From Saccoglossus kowalevskii (lineage: Eukaryota; Hemichordata; Enteropneusta; Harrimaniidae): 64,000 nucleotides of DNA. Positions within the stretch are counted from its first letter, which is position 1. Each line of letters starts with the position of its first letter. The stretch lies in the NCBI RefSeq assembly GCF_000003605.2, contig NW_003151628.1, positions 1 through 64,000 of the forward strand, read 5' to 3'. Positions 33,888-46,408 of the stretch are shown in pieces. The notes under the pieces were generated by a model. That model was not told where the DNA came from, did no database searches, and worked only from the letters and a program-made list of their open reading frames with translations. A program made the position numbers and the translations under genes.

Positions 33888-34343
33888 TGATGATGAGAGT
33901 GTTTTTACACCTCAATTAGCGACTTTGAGTAAATGTCGGACGATGATACGAAAAGACAGTGCATGACTTTGTGTTTAAGCTAAACGAAAACAACTTCTGA
34001 ATTTCAACAATAAAATTTGATTCCGTTTTTACTATTACAGTAGCTCAAATCATACTCACCATGCACGATCTTAGGTGGAGAGGGAACTTCGCGCCAAGTA
34101 CTACACACATTAAAACAGAGAGGAGTATTGTCAACCAACAGTCAACCTCTCCGTTTTCCGAATCTTAATACCATGCAGAAATAATCAACCTCGCTCCTGT
34201 GATTTGGTTATCAGAGACAATTATTGCAGCCATCCGACATTGTGAGTAAGAACTCATTTCACTCAATTTTGTGTCACATTCACCCACCGGAATTCAACAT
34301 CATTCATAGTAACTCACATTGTTTATTTTGTCTAAAAGATGTT

Positions 34344-34416
34344 CGCCCAAAGTGGGTATCGAACCCACGACCCTGTTATTAAGAGTCCCATGCTCTACCG
34401 ACTGAGCTAGCCGGGC
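34344..34416 (-). tRNA. tRNA-Lys (CTT), degenerate
   Basis: A40, A41 and U66 as at 21977, with U59 and A60 in addition. Likely inactive. Confidence 0.55.
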
Positions 34417-34870
34417 TGCTGATGAGTGTGTTTTTGCACCTCAATTAGTGACTTTGAGTAAATGTCGGACGATGATACGAAAAGACAGTGCATGACTTTG
34501 TGTTTAAGCTAAACGAAAACAACTTCTGAATTTCAACAATAAAATTTGCTTCCGTTTTTACTATTACAGTAGCTCAAATCATACTCACCATGCACGATCT
34601 TAGGTGGAGGGAACTTCGCGCCAAGTACCACACACATTAAAACAGAGAGGAGTATTGTCAACCAAAAGTCAACCTCTCCGTTTTCCCAATCTTTATACCG
34701 TGCAGAAATAATCAACCTCACTCCTGTGACTTGGTTATCAGAGACAATTATTGCAACCATCCGACATTGTGAGTAAGAGCTCATTTCACTCAATTTCGTG
34801 GCACATTCACCCACCGGAATTCAACATCTTTCATCGTAACTCACATTGTTTATTCTGTCTAAAAGGTGTT

Positions 34871-34943
34871 CGCACAATATGGGGCTCGAACCCACGACCC
34901 TGGGATTAAGAGTCCCATGCTCTACCGACTGAGCTAGCCGGGC
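34871..34943 (-). tRNA. tRNA-Lys (CTT) with U65/A66 and U70
   Basis: Same allele as 28078. Confidence 0.62.
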
Positions 34944-35398
34944 TGCTGATGAGAGTGTTTTTTGCACCTCAATTAGCGACTTTGAGTAAATGTCGGACGA
35001 TGATACGAAAAGAGTGTGCATGACTTTGTGTTTAAGCTAAACGAAAACAACTTCTGAATTTCAACAACAAAATTTGCTTCCATTTTTACCATTCCTGTAG
35101 CTCAAATTATACTTACCATGCGCGATCTTAGTTGGAATGAACTTCGCGCCAAGTACCACACACATTAAAACAGAGAGGAATATTGTCAACCAACAGTCAA
35201 CCTCTCCGTTTTCCCAATCTTTATACCGTGCAGAAATAATCAACCTCACTCCTGTGATTTGGTTATCAGAGACAATTATTGCAAACATCCGACATTGTGA
35301 GTAAGAGCTCATTTCACTCAATTTCGTGTCACATTCACCCACCGGAATTCAACATCTGTTATCGTAACTCACATTGTTTATTCTGTCTAAAAGATGTT

Positions 35399-35471
35399 CG
35401 CCCAACGTGGGGCTCGAACCCACGACCCTGGGATTAAGAGTCCCATGCTCTACCGACTGAGCTAGCCGGGC
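35399..35471 (-). tRNA. trnK-CUU: tRNA-Lys (CTT), consensus
   Basis: No difference from consensus. Confidence 0.95.
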
Positions 35472-35925
35472 TGCTGATGAGAGTGTTTTTGCACCTCAAT
35501 TAGCGACTTTGAGTAAATGTCGGACGATGATACGAAAAGAGTGTGCATGACTTTGTGTTTAAGCTAAACGAAAACAACTTCTGAATTTCAACAATAAAAT
35601 TTGCTTCCATTTTTACCATTCCTGTAGCTCAAATTATACTTACCATGCGCGATCTTAGTTGGAATGAACTTCGCGCCAAGTACCACACACATTAAAACAG
35701 AGAGGAATATTGTCAACCAACAGTCAACCTCTCCGTTTTCCCAAACTTTATACCGTGCAGAAATAATCAACCTCACTCCTGTGATTTGGTTATCAGAGAC
35801 AATTATTGCAAACATCCGACATTGTGAGTAAGAGCTCATTTCACTCAATTTCGTGTCACATTCACCCACCGGAATTCAACATCTGTTATCGTAACTCACA
35901 TTGTTTATTCTGTCTAAAAGGTGCT

Positions 35926-35998
35926 CGCCCAACGTGGGGCTCGAACCCACGACCCTGTGATTAAGAGTCCCATTCTCTACCGACTGAGCTAGCCGGGC
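35926..35998 (-). tRNA. tRNA-Lys (CTT), A25/A41 variant
   Basis: A41 mismatches G29 and A25 mismatches G10. Both stems are weakened. Confidence 0.65.
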
Positions 35999-36452
35999 TG
36001 CTGATGAGAGTGTTTTTGCACCTCAATTAGCGACTTTGAGTAAATGTCGGACGATGATACGAAAAGAGTGTGCATAACTTTGTGTTTAAGCTAAACGAAA
36101 ACAACTTCTGAATTTTAACAATAAAATTTGCTTCCGTTTTTACTACTCCAGTAGCTCAAATCATACTCACCATGCACGATCTTAGTTGGAATGAACTTCG
36201 CGCCAAGTACCACACAATTTAAAACAGAGATCAGTATTGTCAACCAACAGTCAACCTCTCCGTTTTCCCAATCTTTATACCGTGCAGAAATAATCAACCT
36301 CGCTCCTGTGATTTGGTTATCAGAGACAATTATTGCAACCATCCGACATTGTGAGTAAGAACTCATTTCACTCAATTTCGTGTCACATTCACCCACCGGA
36401 ATTCAACATCTTTCATCGTAACTCACATTGTTTATTCTGTCTAAAAGGTGTT

Positions 36453-36525
36453 CGCACAATATGGCGCTCGAACCCACGACCCTGGGATGAACAGTCCCAT
36501 GCTCTACCGACTGAGCTAGCCGGGC
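36453..36525 (-). tRNA. tRNA-Lys body with GTT anticodon, recombinant
   Basis: GTT and C37 but G49 (not A49), with U65/A66; U70 and G61 add mismatches. The exchange point lies between positions 37 and 49. Confidence 0.5.
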
Positions 36526-36979
36526 TGCTGATGAGAGTGTTTTTGCACCTCAATTAGCGACTTTGAGTAAATGTCGGACGATGATACGAAAAGAGTGTGC
36601 ATGACTTTGTGTTTAAGCTAAACGAAAATAACTTCTGAATTTCAACAACAAAATTTGCTTCCATTTTTACCATTCCTGTAGCTCAAATCATACTTACCAT
36701 GCACGATCTTAGTTGGAATGAACTTCGCGCCAAGTACCACACACATTAAAACAGAGAGGAATATTGTCAACCAACAGTCAACCTCTCCGTTTTCCCAATC
36801 TTTATACCGTGCAGAAATAATCAACCTCACTCCTGTGATTTGGTTATCAGAGACAATTATTGCAACCATCCGACATTGTGAGTAAGAGCTCATTTCACTC
36901 AATTTCGTGTCACATTCACCCACCGGAATTCAACATCTTTCATAGTAACTCACATTGTTTATTCTGTCTAAAAGGTGTT

Positions 36980-37052
36980 CACCCAACGTGGGGCTCGAAC
37001 CCACGACCCTGGGATTAAGAGTCCCATGCTCTACCGACTGAGCTAGCCGGGC
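36980..37052 (-). tRNA. trnK-CUU: tRNA-Lys (CTT), U72 variant
   Basis: C72 to U makes the terminal pair G1-U72, in the region synthetases inspect. Confidence 0.85.
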
Positions 37053-37481
37053 TGCTGATGAGAGTGTTTTTACACCACAATTAGCGACTTTGAGTAAATG
37101 TCGGACGATGATACGAAAAGAGTGTGGATGACTTTGTGTTTAAGCTAAACGAAAACAACTTCTGAATTTCAACAATAAAATTTGCTTCCATTTTTACCAT
37201 TCCTGTAGCTCAAATCATACTTACCATGCACGATCTTAGTTGGAATGAACTTCGCGCCAAGTACCACACACATTAAAACAGAGAGGAGTATTGTCAACCA
37301 ACAGTCAACCTCTCCGTTTTCCCAATCTTTATACCGTGCAGAAATAATCAACCTCACTCCTGTGATTTGGTTATCAGAGACAATTATTGCAACCATCCGA
37401 CATTGTGAGTAAGAGCTCATTTCACTCAATTTCAACATCTTTCATCTTAACTCATATTGTTTATTCTGTCTAAAAGGTGTT

Positions 37482-37554
37482 CGCCCAACGTGGGGCTCGA
37501 ACCCACGACCCTGGGCTTAAGAGTCCCATGCTCTACCGACTGAGCTAGCCGGGC
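37482..37554 (-). tRNA. trnK-CUU: tRNA-Lys (CTT), G39 variant
   Basis: A31-G39 at the loop closure, with the 'cttaactcatattg' spacer as at 20923. Confidence 0.8.
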
Positions 37555-38008
37555 TGCTGATGAGAGTGTTTTTGCACCTCAATTAGTGACTTTGAGTAAA
37601 TGTCGGACGATGATACGAAAAGAGTGTGCATGACTTTGTGTTTAAGCTAAACGAAAACAACTTCTGAATTTCAACAATAAAATTTGCTTCCGTTTTTACT
37701 ACTCCTGTAGCTCAAATCATACTTACCATGCACGATCTTAGTTGGAATGAACTTCGCGCCAAGTACCACACACATTAAAACAGAGAGGAGTATTGCCAAC
37801 CAACAGTCAACCTCTCCGTTTTCCCAATCTTTATACCGTGCAGAAATAATCAACCTCACTCCTGTGATTTGGTTATCAGAGACAATTATTGCAACCATCC
37901 GACATTGTGAGTAAGAACTCATTTCACTCAATTTCGTGTCACATTCACCCACCGGAATTCAACATCATTCATAGTAACTCACATTGTTTATTTTGTCTAA
38001 AAGATGTT

Positions 38009-38081
38009 CGCCCAACGTGGGGCTCAAACCCACGACCCTGGGATTAAGAGTCCCATGCTCTACAGACTGAGCTAGCCGGGC
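38009..38081 (-). tRNA. tRNA-Lys (CTT), U56/U18 variant
   Basis: Loses both G18 and C56, the two bases that anchor the D loop to the T loop. Confidence 0.6.
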
Positions 38082-38535
38082 TGCTGATGAGAGTGTTTTT
38101 GCACCTCAATTAGCGACTTTGAGTAAATGTCGGACGATGATACGAAAAGAGTGTGGATGACTTTGTGTTTAAGCTAAACGAAAACAACTTCTGAATTTCA
38201 ACAATAAAATTTGCTTCCATTTTTACCATTCCTGTAGCTCAAATCATACTTACCATGCACGATCTTAGTTGGAATGAACTTCGCGCCAAGTACCACACAC
38301 ATTAAAACAGAGAGGAGTATTGTCAACCAACAGTCAACCTCTCCGTTTTCCCAATCTTTATACCGTGCAGAAATAATCAACCTCACTCCTGTGATTTGGT
38401 TATCAGAGACAATTATTGCAACCATCCGACATTGTGAGTAAGAACTCATTTCATTCAATTTCGTGTCACATTCACCCACCGGAATTCAACATCATTCATA
38501 GTAACTCACATTGTTTATTTTGTCTAAAAGATGTT

Positions 38536-38608
38536 CGCCCAACGTGGGGCTCGAACCCACGACCCTGGGATTAAGAGTCCCATGCTCTACCGACTGAGCT
38601 AGCCGGGC
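38536..38608 (-). tRNA. trnK-CUU: tRNA-Lys (CTT), consensus
   Basis: No difference from consensus. Confidence 0.95.
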
Positions 38609-39062
38609 TGCTGATGAGAGTGTTTTTGCACCTCAATTAGCGACTTTGAGTAAATGTCGGACGATGATACGAAAAGAGTGTGGATGACTTTGTGTTTAAG
38701 CTAAACGAAAACAACTTCTGAATTTCAACAATAAAATTTGCTTCCATTTTTACCATTCCTGTAGCTCAAATCATACTTACCATGCACGATCTTAGTTGGA
38801 ATGAACTTCGCGCCAAGTACCACACACATTAAAACAGAGAGGAGTATTGTCAACCAACAGTCAACCTCTCCGTTTTCCCAATCTTTATACCGTGCAGAAA
38901 TAATCAACCTCACTCCTGTGATTTGGTTATCAGAGACAATTATTGCAACCATCCGACATTGTGAGTAAGAACTCATTTCACTCAATTTCGTGTCACATTC
39001 ACCCACCGGAATTCAACATCATTCATAGTAACTCACATTGTTTATTTTGTCTAAAAGATGTT

Positions 39063-39135
39063 CTCCCAACGTGGGGCTCGAACCCACGACCCTGGGATTA
39101 AGAGTCCCATGCTCTACCGACTGAGCTAGCCGGGC
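39063..39135 (-). tRNA. trnK-CUU: tRNA-Lys (CTT), A72 variant
   Basis: C72 to A opens the terminal pair (G1-A72). Confidence 0.78.
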
Positions 39136-39564
39136 TGCTGATGAGAGTGTTTTTGCACCTCAATTAGCGACTTTGAGTAAATGTCGGACGATGATACGAA
39201 AAGAGTGTGGATGACTTTGTGTTTAAGCTAAACGAAAACAACTTCTGAATTTCAACAATAAAATTTGCTTCCATTTTTACCATTCCTGTAGCTCAAATCA
39301 TACTTACCATGCACGATCTTAGTTGGAATGAACTTCGCGCCAAGTACCACACACATTAAAACAGAGAGGAGTATTGTCAACCAACAGTCAACCTCTCCGT
39401 TTTCCCAATCTTTATACCGTGCAGAAATAATCAACCTCACTCCTGTGATTTGGTTATCAGAGACAATTATTGCAACCATCCGACATTGTGAGTAAGAGCT
39501 CATTTCACTCAATTTCAACATCTTTCATCTTAACTCATATTGTATATTCTGTCTAAAAGGAGTT

Positions 39565-39640
39565 CGCCTAACGTGGGGCTCGAACCCACGACCCTGGGGC
39601 TTAAGAGTCCCATGCTCTACCGACTTGAGCTAGCCGGGGC
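39565..39640 (-). pseudogene. tRNA-Lys (CTT) with three one-base insertions
   Basis: Seventy-six bases. G39 lineage with extra bases in the anticodon stem, D arm and acceptor stem. It sits in a patch of one-base indels, so sequencing error is possible and the true copy may be a G39 tRNA. Confidence 0.65.
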
Positions 39641-40094
39641 TGCTGATGAGAGTGTTTTTGCACCTCAATTTAGTGACTTTGAGTAAATGTCGGACGATGA
39701 TACGAAAAAGAGTGTGCATGACTTTGTGTTAAGCTAAACGAAAACAACTTGGAATTTCAACAATAAAATTTGCTTCCGTTTTTACTACTCCAGTAGCTCA
39801 AATCATACTCACCATGCACGATCTTAGTTGGAATGAACTTCGCGCCACGTACCACACACATTAAAACAGAGAGGAGTATTGTCAACCAACAGTCAACTTC
39901 TCCGTTTTCCCAATCTTTATACCGTGCAGAAATAATCAACCTCACTCCTGTGATTTGGTTATCAGAGACAATTATTGCAACCATCCGACATTGTGAGTAA
40001 GAACTCATTTCACTCAATTTCGTGTCACATTCACCCACCGGAATTCAACATCATTCATAGTAACTCACATTGTTTATTTTGTCTAAAAGATGTT

Positions 40095-40167
40095 CGACCA
40101 ACGTGGGGCTCGAACCCACGACCCTGGGATTAAGAGTCCCATGCTCTACCGACTGAGCTAGCCGGGC
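40095..40167 (-). tRNA. trnK-CUU: tRNA-Lys (CTT), U71 variant
   Basis: C2-U71 mismatch in the acceptor stem. Confidence 0.78.
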
Positions 40168-40621
40168 TGCTGATGAGAGTGTTTTTGCACCTCAATTAGC
40201 GACTTTGAGTAAATGTCGGACGATGATACGAAAAGAGTGTGGATGACTTTGTGTTTAAGTTAAACGAAAACAACTTCTGAATTTCAACAATAAAATTTGC
40301 TTCCATTTTTACCATTCCTGTAGCTCAAATCATACTTACCATGCACGATCTTAGTTGGAATGAACTTCGCGCCAAGTACCACACACATTAAAACAGAGAG
40401 GAATATTGTCAACCAACAGTCAACCTCTCCGTTTTCCCAATCTTTATACCGTGCAGAAATAATCAACCTCACTCCTGTGATTTGGTTATCAGAGACAATT
40501 ATTGCAACCATCCGACATTGTGAGTAAGAACTCATTTCACTCAATTTCGTGTCACATTCACCCACCGGAATTCAACATCATTCATAGTAACTCACATTGT
40601 TTATTTTGTCTAAAATATGTT

Positions 40622-40694
40622 CGCCCAACGTGGGGCTCGAACCCACGACCCTGGGATTAAGAGTCCCATGCTCTACCGACTGAGCTAGCCGGGC
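40622..40694 (-). tRNA. trnK-CUU: tRNA-Lys (CTT), consensus
   Basis: No difference from consensus; 'aaaatatg' 3' flank as at 30160. Confidence 0.95.
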
Positions 40695-41148
40695 TGCTGA
40701 TGAGAGTGTTTTTGCACCTCAATTAGCGACTTTGAGTAAATGTCGGACGATGATACGAAAAGACAGTGCATGACTTTGTGTTTAAGCTAAACGAAAACAA
40801 CTTCTGAATTTCAACAATAAAATTTGCTTCCGTTTTTACTATTACAGTAGCTCAAATCATACTCACCATGCACGATCTTAGGTGGAGGGAACTTCGCGCC
40901 AAGTACCACACACATTAAAACAAAGAGGAGTATTGTCAACCAACAGTCAACCTCTCCGTTTTCCGAATCTTAATACCATGCAGAAATAATCAACCTCGCT
41001 CCTGTGATTTGGTTATCAGAGACAATTATTGCAGCCATCCGACATTGTGATTAAGAACTCATTTCACTCAATTTCGTGTCACATTCACCCACCGGAATTC
41101 AACATCTTTCATCGTAACTCACATTGTTTATTCTGTCTAATAGGTGTT

Positions 41149-41221
41149 CGCCCAATATGGGGCTCGAACCCACGACCCTGGGATTAAGAGTCCCATGCTC
41201 TACCGACTGAGCTAGCCGGGC
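41149..41221 (-). tRNA. tRNA-Lys (CTT) with U65/A66, terminator lost
   Basis: TATT past the 3' end. The downstream spacer matches that of 29633 ('gtgattaag'). Confidence 0.7.
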
Positions 41222-41650
41222 TGGTGATGAGAGTGTTTTTGCACCTCAATTAGTGACTTTGAGTAAATGTCGGACGATGATACGAAAAGAGTGTGCATGA
41301 CTTTGTGTTTAAGCTAAACGAAAACAACTTCTGAATTTCTACAATAAAATTTGCTTCCGTTTTTACTACTCCAGTAGCTCAAATCAAACTCACCATGCAC
41401 GATCTTAGTTGGAATGAACTTCGCGCCAAGTACCACACACATTAAAACAGAGAGGAATATTGTCAACCAACAGTCAACCTCTCCGTTTTCCCAATCTTTA
41501 TACCGTGCAGAAATAATCAACCTCACTCCTGTGATTTGGTTATCAGAGACAATTATTGCAAACATCCGACATTGTGAGTAAGAGCTCATTTCACTCAATT
41601 TCAACATCTTTCATCGTAACTCACATTGTTTATTCTGTCTAAAAGGCGTT

Positions 41651-41723
41651 CGCCCAACGTGGGGCTCGAACCCACGACCCTGGGATTAAGAGTCCCATGC
41701 TCTACCGACTGAGCTAGCCGGGC
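41651..41723 (-). tRNA. trnK-CUU: tRNA-Lys (CTT), consensus
   Basis: No difference from consensus; 25-base spacer deletion downstream. Confidence 0.95.
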
Positions 41724-42152
41724 TGCTGATGATAGTGTTTTTACACCTCAATTAGCGACTTTGAGTAAATGTCGGACGATGATACGAAAAGAGTGTGCAT
41801 GACTTTGTGTTTAAGCTAAACAAAAACAACTTCTGAATTTCAACAGTAAAATTTGCTTCCATTTTTACCATTCCAGTAGCTCAAATCATACTTACCATGC
41901 ACGATCTTAGTTGGAATGAACTTCGCGCCAAGTACCACACACATTAAAACAGAGAGGAGTATTGTCAACCAACAGTCAACCTCTCCGTTTTCCCAATCTT
42001 TATACCGTGCAGAAATAATCAACCTCACTCCTGTGATTTGGTTATCAGAGACAATTATTGCAACCATCCGACATTGTGAGTAACAGCTCATTTCACTCAA
42101 TTTCAACATCTTTCATCGTAACTCACATTGTTTATTCGGTCTAAAAGTTGTT

Positions 42153-42225
42153 CGCCCAACGTGGGGCTCGAACCCATGACCCTGGGATGAAAAGTCCCAT
42201 GCTCTACCGACTGAGCTAGCCAGGC
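42153..42225 (-). tRNA. tRNA-Lys body with TTT anticodon
   Basis: Loop CTTTTCA gives TTT (Lys, AAA/AAG). It has C37 and A49 of the GTT lineage but C65/G66 of the CTT lineage, leaving A49-C65 unpaired; U4-G69 is a wobble. A recombinant that has regained a Lys anticodon by one base at 34. Confidence 0.6.
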
Positions 42226-42679
42226 TGCTGATGAGAGTGTTTTTGCACCTCAATTAGCGACTTTGAGTAAATGTCGGACGATGATACGAAAAGACAGTGC
42301 ATGACTTTGTGTTTAAGCTAAACGAAAACAACTTCTGAATTTCAACAATAAAATTTGCTTCCGTTTTCACTATTACAGTAGCTCAAATCATACTCACCAT
42401 GCACGATCTTAGGTGGAATGAACTTCGGGCCAAGTACCACACACATTAAAACAGAGCGGAGTATTGTCAGCCAACAGTCAACCTCTCCGTTTTCCCAATC
42501 TTTATACCGTGCAGAAATAATCAACCTCGCTCCTGTGATTTGGTTATCAGAGACAATTATTGCAACTATCCGACATTGTGAGTAAGAACTCATTTCACTC
42601 AATTTCGTGTCACATTCACCCACCGGAATTCAACATCATTCATAGTAACTCACATTGTTTATTCTGTCTAAAAGGTGTT

Positions 42680-42752
42680 CGCCCAATATGGGGCTCGAAC
42701 CCACGACCCTGGGATGAACAGTCCCATGCTCTACCGAATGAGCTAGCCGGGC
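42680..42752 (-). tRNA. tRNA-Lys body with GTT anticodon, recombinant
   Basis: GTT and C37 with G49-U65 and A66. U15 replaces G15 inside the A box. Confidence 0.55.
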
Positions 42753-43206
42753 TGCTGATGAGAGTGTTTTTGCACCTCAATTAGCGACTTTGAGTAAATG
42801 TCGGACGATGATACGAAAAGACAGTGCATGACTTTGTGTTTAAGCTAAACGAAAACAACTTCTGAATTTCAACAATAAAATTTGCTTCCGTTTTTACTAT
42901 TACAGTAGCACAAATCATACTCACCATGCACGACCTTAGGTGGAGGGAACTTCGCGCCAAGTACCACACACATTAAAACAGAGAGGAGTATTGTCAGCCA
43001 ACAGTCAACCTCTCCGTTTTCCCAATCTTTATACCGTGCAGAAATAATCAACCTCGCTCCTGTGATTTGGTTATCAGAGACAATTATTGCAACTATCCGA
43101 CATTGTGAGTAAGAACTCATTTCACTCAATTTCGTGTCACATTCACCCACCGGAATTCAACATCATTCATAGTAACTCACATTGTTTATTCTGTCTAAAA
43201 GGTGTT

Positions 43207-43279
43207 CGCCCAATATGGGGCTCGAACCCACGACCCTGGGATGAACAGTCCCATGCTCTACCGAATGAGCTAGCCGGGC
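43207..43279 (-). tRNA. tRNA-Lys body with GTT anticodon, recombinant
   Basis: Same tRNA as its neighbour at 42680, exactly one unit away; a very recent single-unit duplication. Confidence 0.55.
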
Positions 43280-43733
43280 TGCTGATGAGAGTGTTTTTGC
43301 ACCTCAATTAGCGACTTTGAGTAAATGTCGGACGATGATACGAAAAGACAGTGCATGACTTTGTGTTTAAGCTAAACGAAAACAACTTCTGAATTTCAAC
43401 AATAAAATTTGCTTCCGTTTTTACTATTACAGTAGCACAAATCATACTCACCATGCACGACCTTAGGTGGAGGGAACTTCGCGCCAAGTACCACACACAT
43501 TAAAACAGAGAGGAGTATTGTCAACCAACAGTCAACCTCTCCGTTTTCCCAATCTTTATACCGTGCAGAAATAATCAACCTCACTCCTGTGATTTGGTTA
43601 TCAGAGACAATTATTGTAGCCATCCGACATTGTGAGTAAGAACTCATTTCACTCAATTTCGTGTCACATTGACCCACCGGAATTCAACATCATTCATAGT
43701 AACTCACATTGTTTATTTTGTCTAAAAGATGTT

Positions 43734-43806
43734 GGCCCAACGTGGGGCTCGAACCCACGACCCTGGGATTAAGAGTCCCATGCTCTACCAAATGAGCTAG
43801 CCGGGC
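43734..43806 (-). tRNA. tRNA-Lys (CTT), C73 variant
   Basis: Discriminator is C instead of G. U15 and U17 change the A box. Lys charging may be affected. Confidence 0.65.
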
Positions 43807-44260
43807 TGCTGATGAGAGCGTTTTTGCACTTCAATTAGCGACTTTTAGTAAATGTCGGACGATGATACGAAAAGACAGTGCATGACTTTGTGTTTAAGCT
43901 AAACGAAAACAACTTCTGAATTTCAACAATAAAATTTGCTTCCGTTTTTACTATTACAGTAGCTCAAATCATACTCACCATGCACGATCTTAGGTGGAGG
44001 GAACTTCGCGCCAAGTACCACACACATTAAAACAGAGAGGAGTATTGTCAACCAAGAGTCAACCTCTCCGTTTTCCGAATCTTAATACCATGCAGAAATA
44101 ATCAATCTCGCTCCTGTGATTTGGTTATCAGAGACAATTATTGCAGCCATCCGACATTGTGAGTAAGAACTCATTTCACTCAATTTCGTGTCACATTCAC
44201 CCACCGGAATTCAACATCTTTCATAGTAACTCACATTGTTTATTTTGTCTAAAAGATGTT

Positions 44261-44333
44261 GGCCCAACGTGGGGCTCGAACCCACGACCCTGGGATTAAG
44301 AGTCGTATACTCTACCGACTGAGCTAGCCGGGC
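44261..44333 (-). tRNA. tRNA-Lys (CTT), C73, broken anticodon stem
   Basis: C73 as in the adjacent unit. A28 and C29 mismatch C42 and C41; U25 forms a wobble. Likely inactive. Confidence 0.55.
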
Positions 44334-44790
44334 TGCTGATGAGAGTGTTTTTGCACTTCAATTAGCGACTTTGAGTAAATGTCGGACGATGATACGAAAA
44401 GAGTGTGCATGACTTTGTGTTTAAGCTAAACGAAAACAATTTCTGAATTTCAACAATAAAATTTGCTTCCGTTTTTACTATTCCAGTAGCTCAAATCATA
44501 CTCACCATGCACGATCTTAGTTGGAATGAACTTCGCGCCAAGTACCACACACATTAAAACAGAGAGGAGTATTGTCAACCAACAGTCAACCTCTCCGTTT
44601 TCCCAATCTTTATACCGTGCAGAAATAATCAACCTCACTCCTGTGATTTGGTTATCAGAGACAATTATTGCAACCATCCGACATTGTGAGTAAGAGCTCA
44701 TTTCACTCAAATTTCGTGTCACATTCACCCACCGGAAATTCAACATCTTTCATCGTAACTCACATTGTGTATTCTGTCTAAAAAGGTGTT

Positions 44791-44862
44791 CGCCCAATAT
44801 GGGGCTCGAACCCACGACCCTGGGAATAAGAGTCCCATGCTCTACCGATGAGCTAGCCGGGC
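44791..44862 (-). pseudogene. tRNA-Lys (CTT) with U65/A66, one-base deletion
   Basis: Seventy-two bases: one lost in the D loop, and U38 in the anticodon loop. The surrounding spacer has several one-base insertions (44710-45001). Confidence 0.65.
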
Positions 44863-45294
44863 TGCTGATGAGAGTGTTTTTGCACCTCAATTAGCGACTT
44901 TTGAGTAAATGTCGGACGATGATACGAAAAGAGTGTGCATAACTTTGTGTTTTAAGCTAAACGAAAACAACTTCTGAATTTTAACAATAAAATTTGCTTT
45001 CCGTTTTTACTACTCCAGTAGCCCAAATCATACTCACCATGCACGATCTTAGTTGGAATGAACTTCGCGCCAAGTACCACACACATTAAAACAGAGAGGA
45101 GTATTGTCAACCAACAGTCAACCTCTCCGTTTTCCCAATCTTTATACCGTGCAGAAATAATCAACCTCACTCCTGTGATTTGGTTATCAGAGACAATTAT
45201 TGCAACCATCCGACATTGTGAGTAACAGCTCATTTCACTCAATTTCAACATCTTTCATCGTAACTCACATTGTTTATTCGGTCTAAAAGTTGTT

Positions 45295-45367
45295 CGCCCA
45301 ACGTGGGGCTCAAACCCACGACCCCGGGATTAAGAGTCCCATGCTCTACCGACTGAGCTAGCCGGGC
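45295..45367 (-). tRNA. tRNA-Lys (CTT), U56 variant
   Basis: U56 and G43 as at 26596, but A14 is retained. Shares 'tcggtctaaaagttg' 3' flank with 42153 and 46838. Confidence 0.62.
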
Positions 45368-45821
45368 TGCTGATGAGAATGTTTTTGCACCTCAATTAGC
45401 GACTTTGAGTAAATGTCGGACGATGATACGAAAAGACAGTGCATGACTTTGTGTTTAAGCTAAACGAAAACAACTTCTGAATTTCAACAATAAAATTTGC
45501 TTCCATTTTTACCATTCCTGTAGCTCAAATCATACTTACCATGCACGATCTTAGTTGGAATGAACTTCGCGCCAAGTACCACACACATTAAAACAGAGAG
45601 GAATATTGTCAACCAACAGTCAACCTCTCCGTTTTCCCAATCTTTATACCGTGCAGAAATAATCAACCTCACTCCTGTGATTTGGTTATCAGAGACAATT
45701 ATTGCAGCCATCCGACATTGTGAGTAAGAACTCATTTCACTCAATTTCGTGTCACATTCACCCACCGGAATTCAACATCATTCATAGTAACTCACATTGT
45801 TTATTTTGTCTAAAAGATGTT

Positions 45822-45895
45822 CGCCCAACGTGGGGCTCGAACCCACGACCCTGGGATTAAGAGTCCCATGCTCTACCGACTGAGCTAGCCCGGGC
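45822..45895 (-). tRNA. tRNA-Lys (CTT) with one extra G in 5' acceptor arm
   Basis: Seventy-four bases, reading GCCCGGGC at the 5' end. Its 5' flank also lacks 13-14 bases (about 45920). Confidence 0.65.
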
Positions 45896-46335
45896 TGCTG
45901 ATGAGAGTGTTTTTGCACCTCAGTAAATGTCGGACGATGATACGAAAAGAGTGTGCATGACTTTGTGATTAAGCTAAACGAAAACAACTTCTGAATTTCA
46001 ACAATAAAATTTGCTTCCGTTTTTACTACTCCAGTAGCTCAAATCATACTCACCATGCATGATCTTATTTGGAATGAACATCGCGCCAAGTACCACACAC
46101 ATTAAAACAGAGAGGAGTATTGTCAACCAACAGTCAACCTCTCCGTTTTCCCAATCTTTATACCGTGCAGAAATAATCAACCTCACTCCTGTGATTTGGT
46201 TATCAGAGACAATTATTGCAACCATCCGACATTGTGAGTAAGAGCACATTTCACTCAATTTCGTGTCACATTCACCCACCGGAATTCAACATCTTTCATC
46301 GTAACTCACATTGTTTATTCTGTCTAATAGGTGTT

Positions 46336-46408
46336 CGCCCAATATGGGGCTCGAACCCACGACCCTGGGATTAAGAGTCCCATGCTCTACCGACTGAGCT
46401 AGCCGGGC
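46336..46408 (-). tRNA. tRNA-Lys (CTT) with U65/A66, terminator lost
   Basis: TATT past the 3' end; body otherwise consensus. Confidence 0.7.

Larger units (their letters stand above)
34821..35471 (-). repeat. Block duplicated 6,793 bases away, copy 2
   Basis: Partner of 28028-28678, sharing the U70 allele and the six-T run. Confidence 0.75.
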
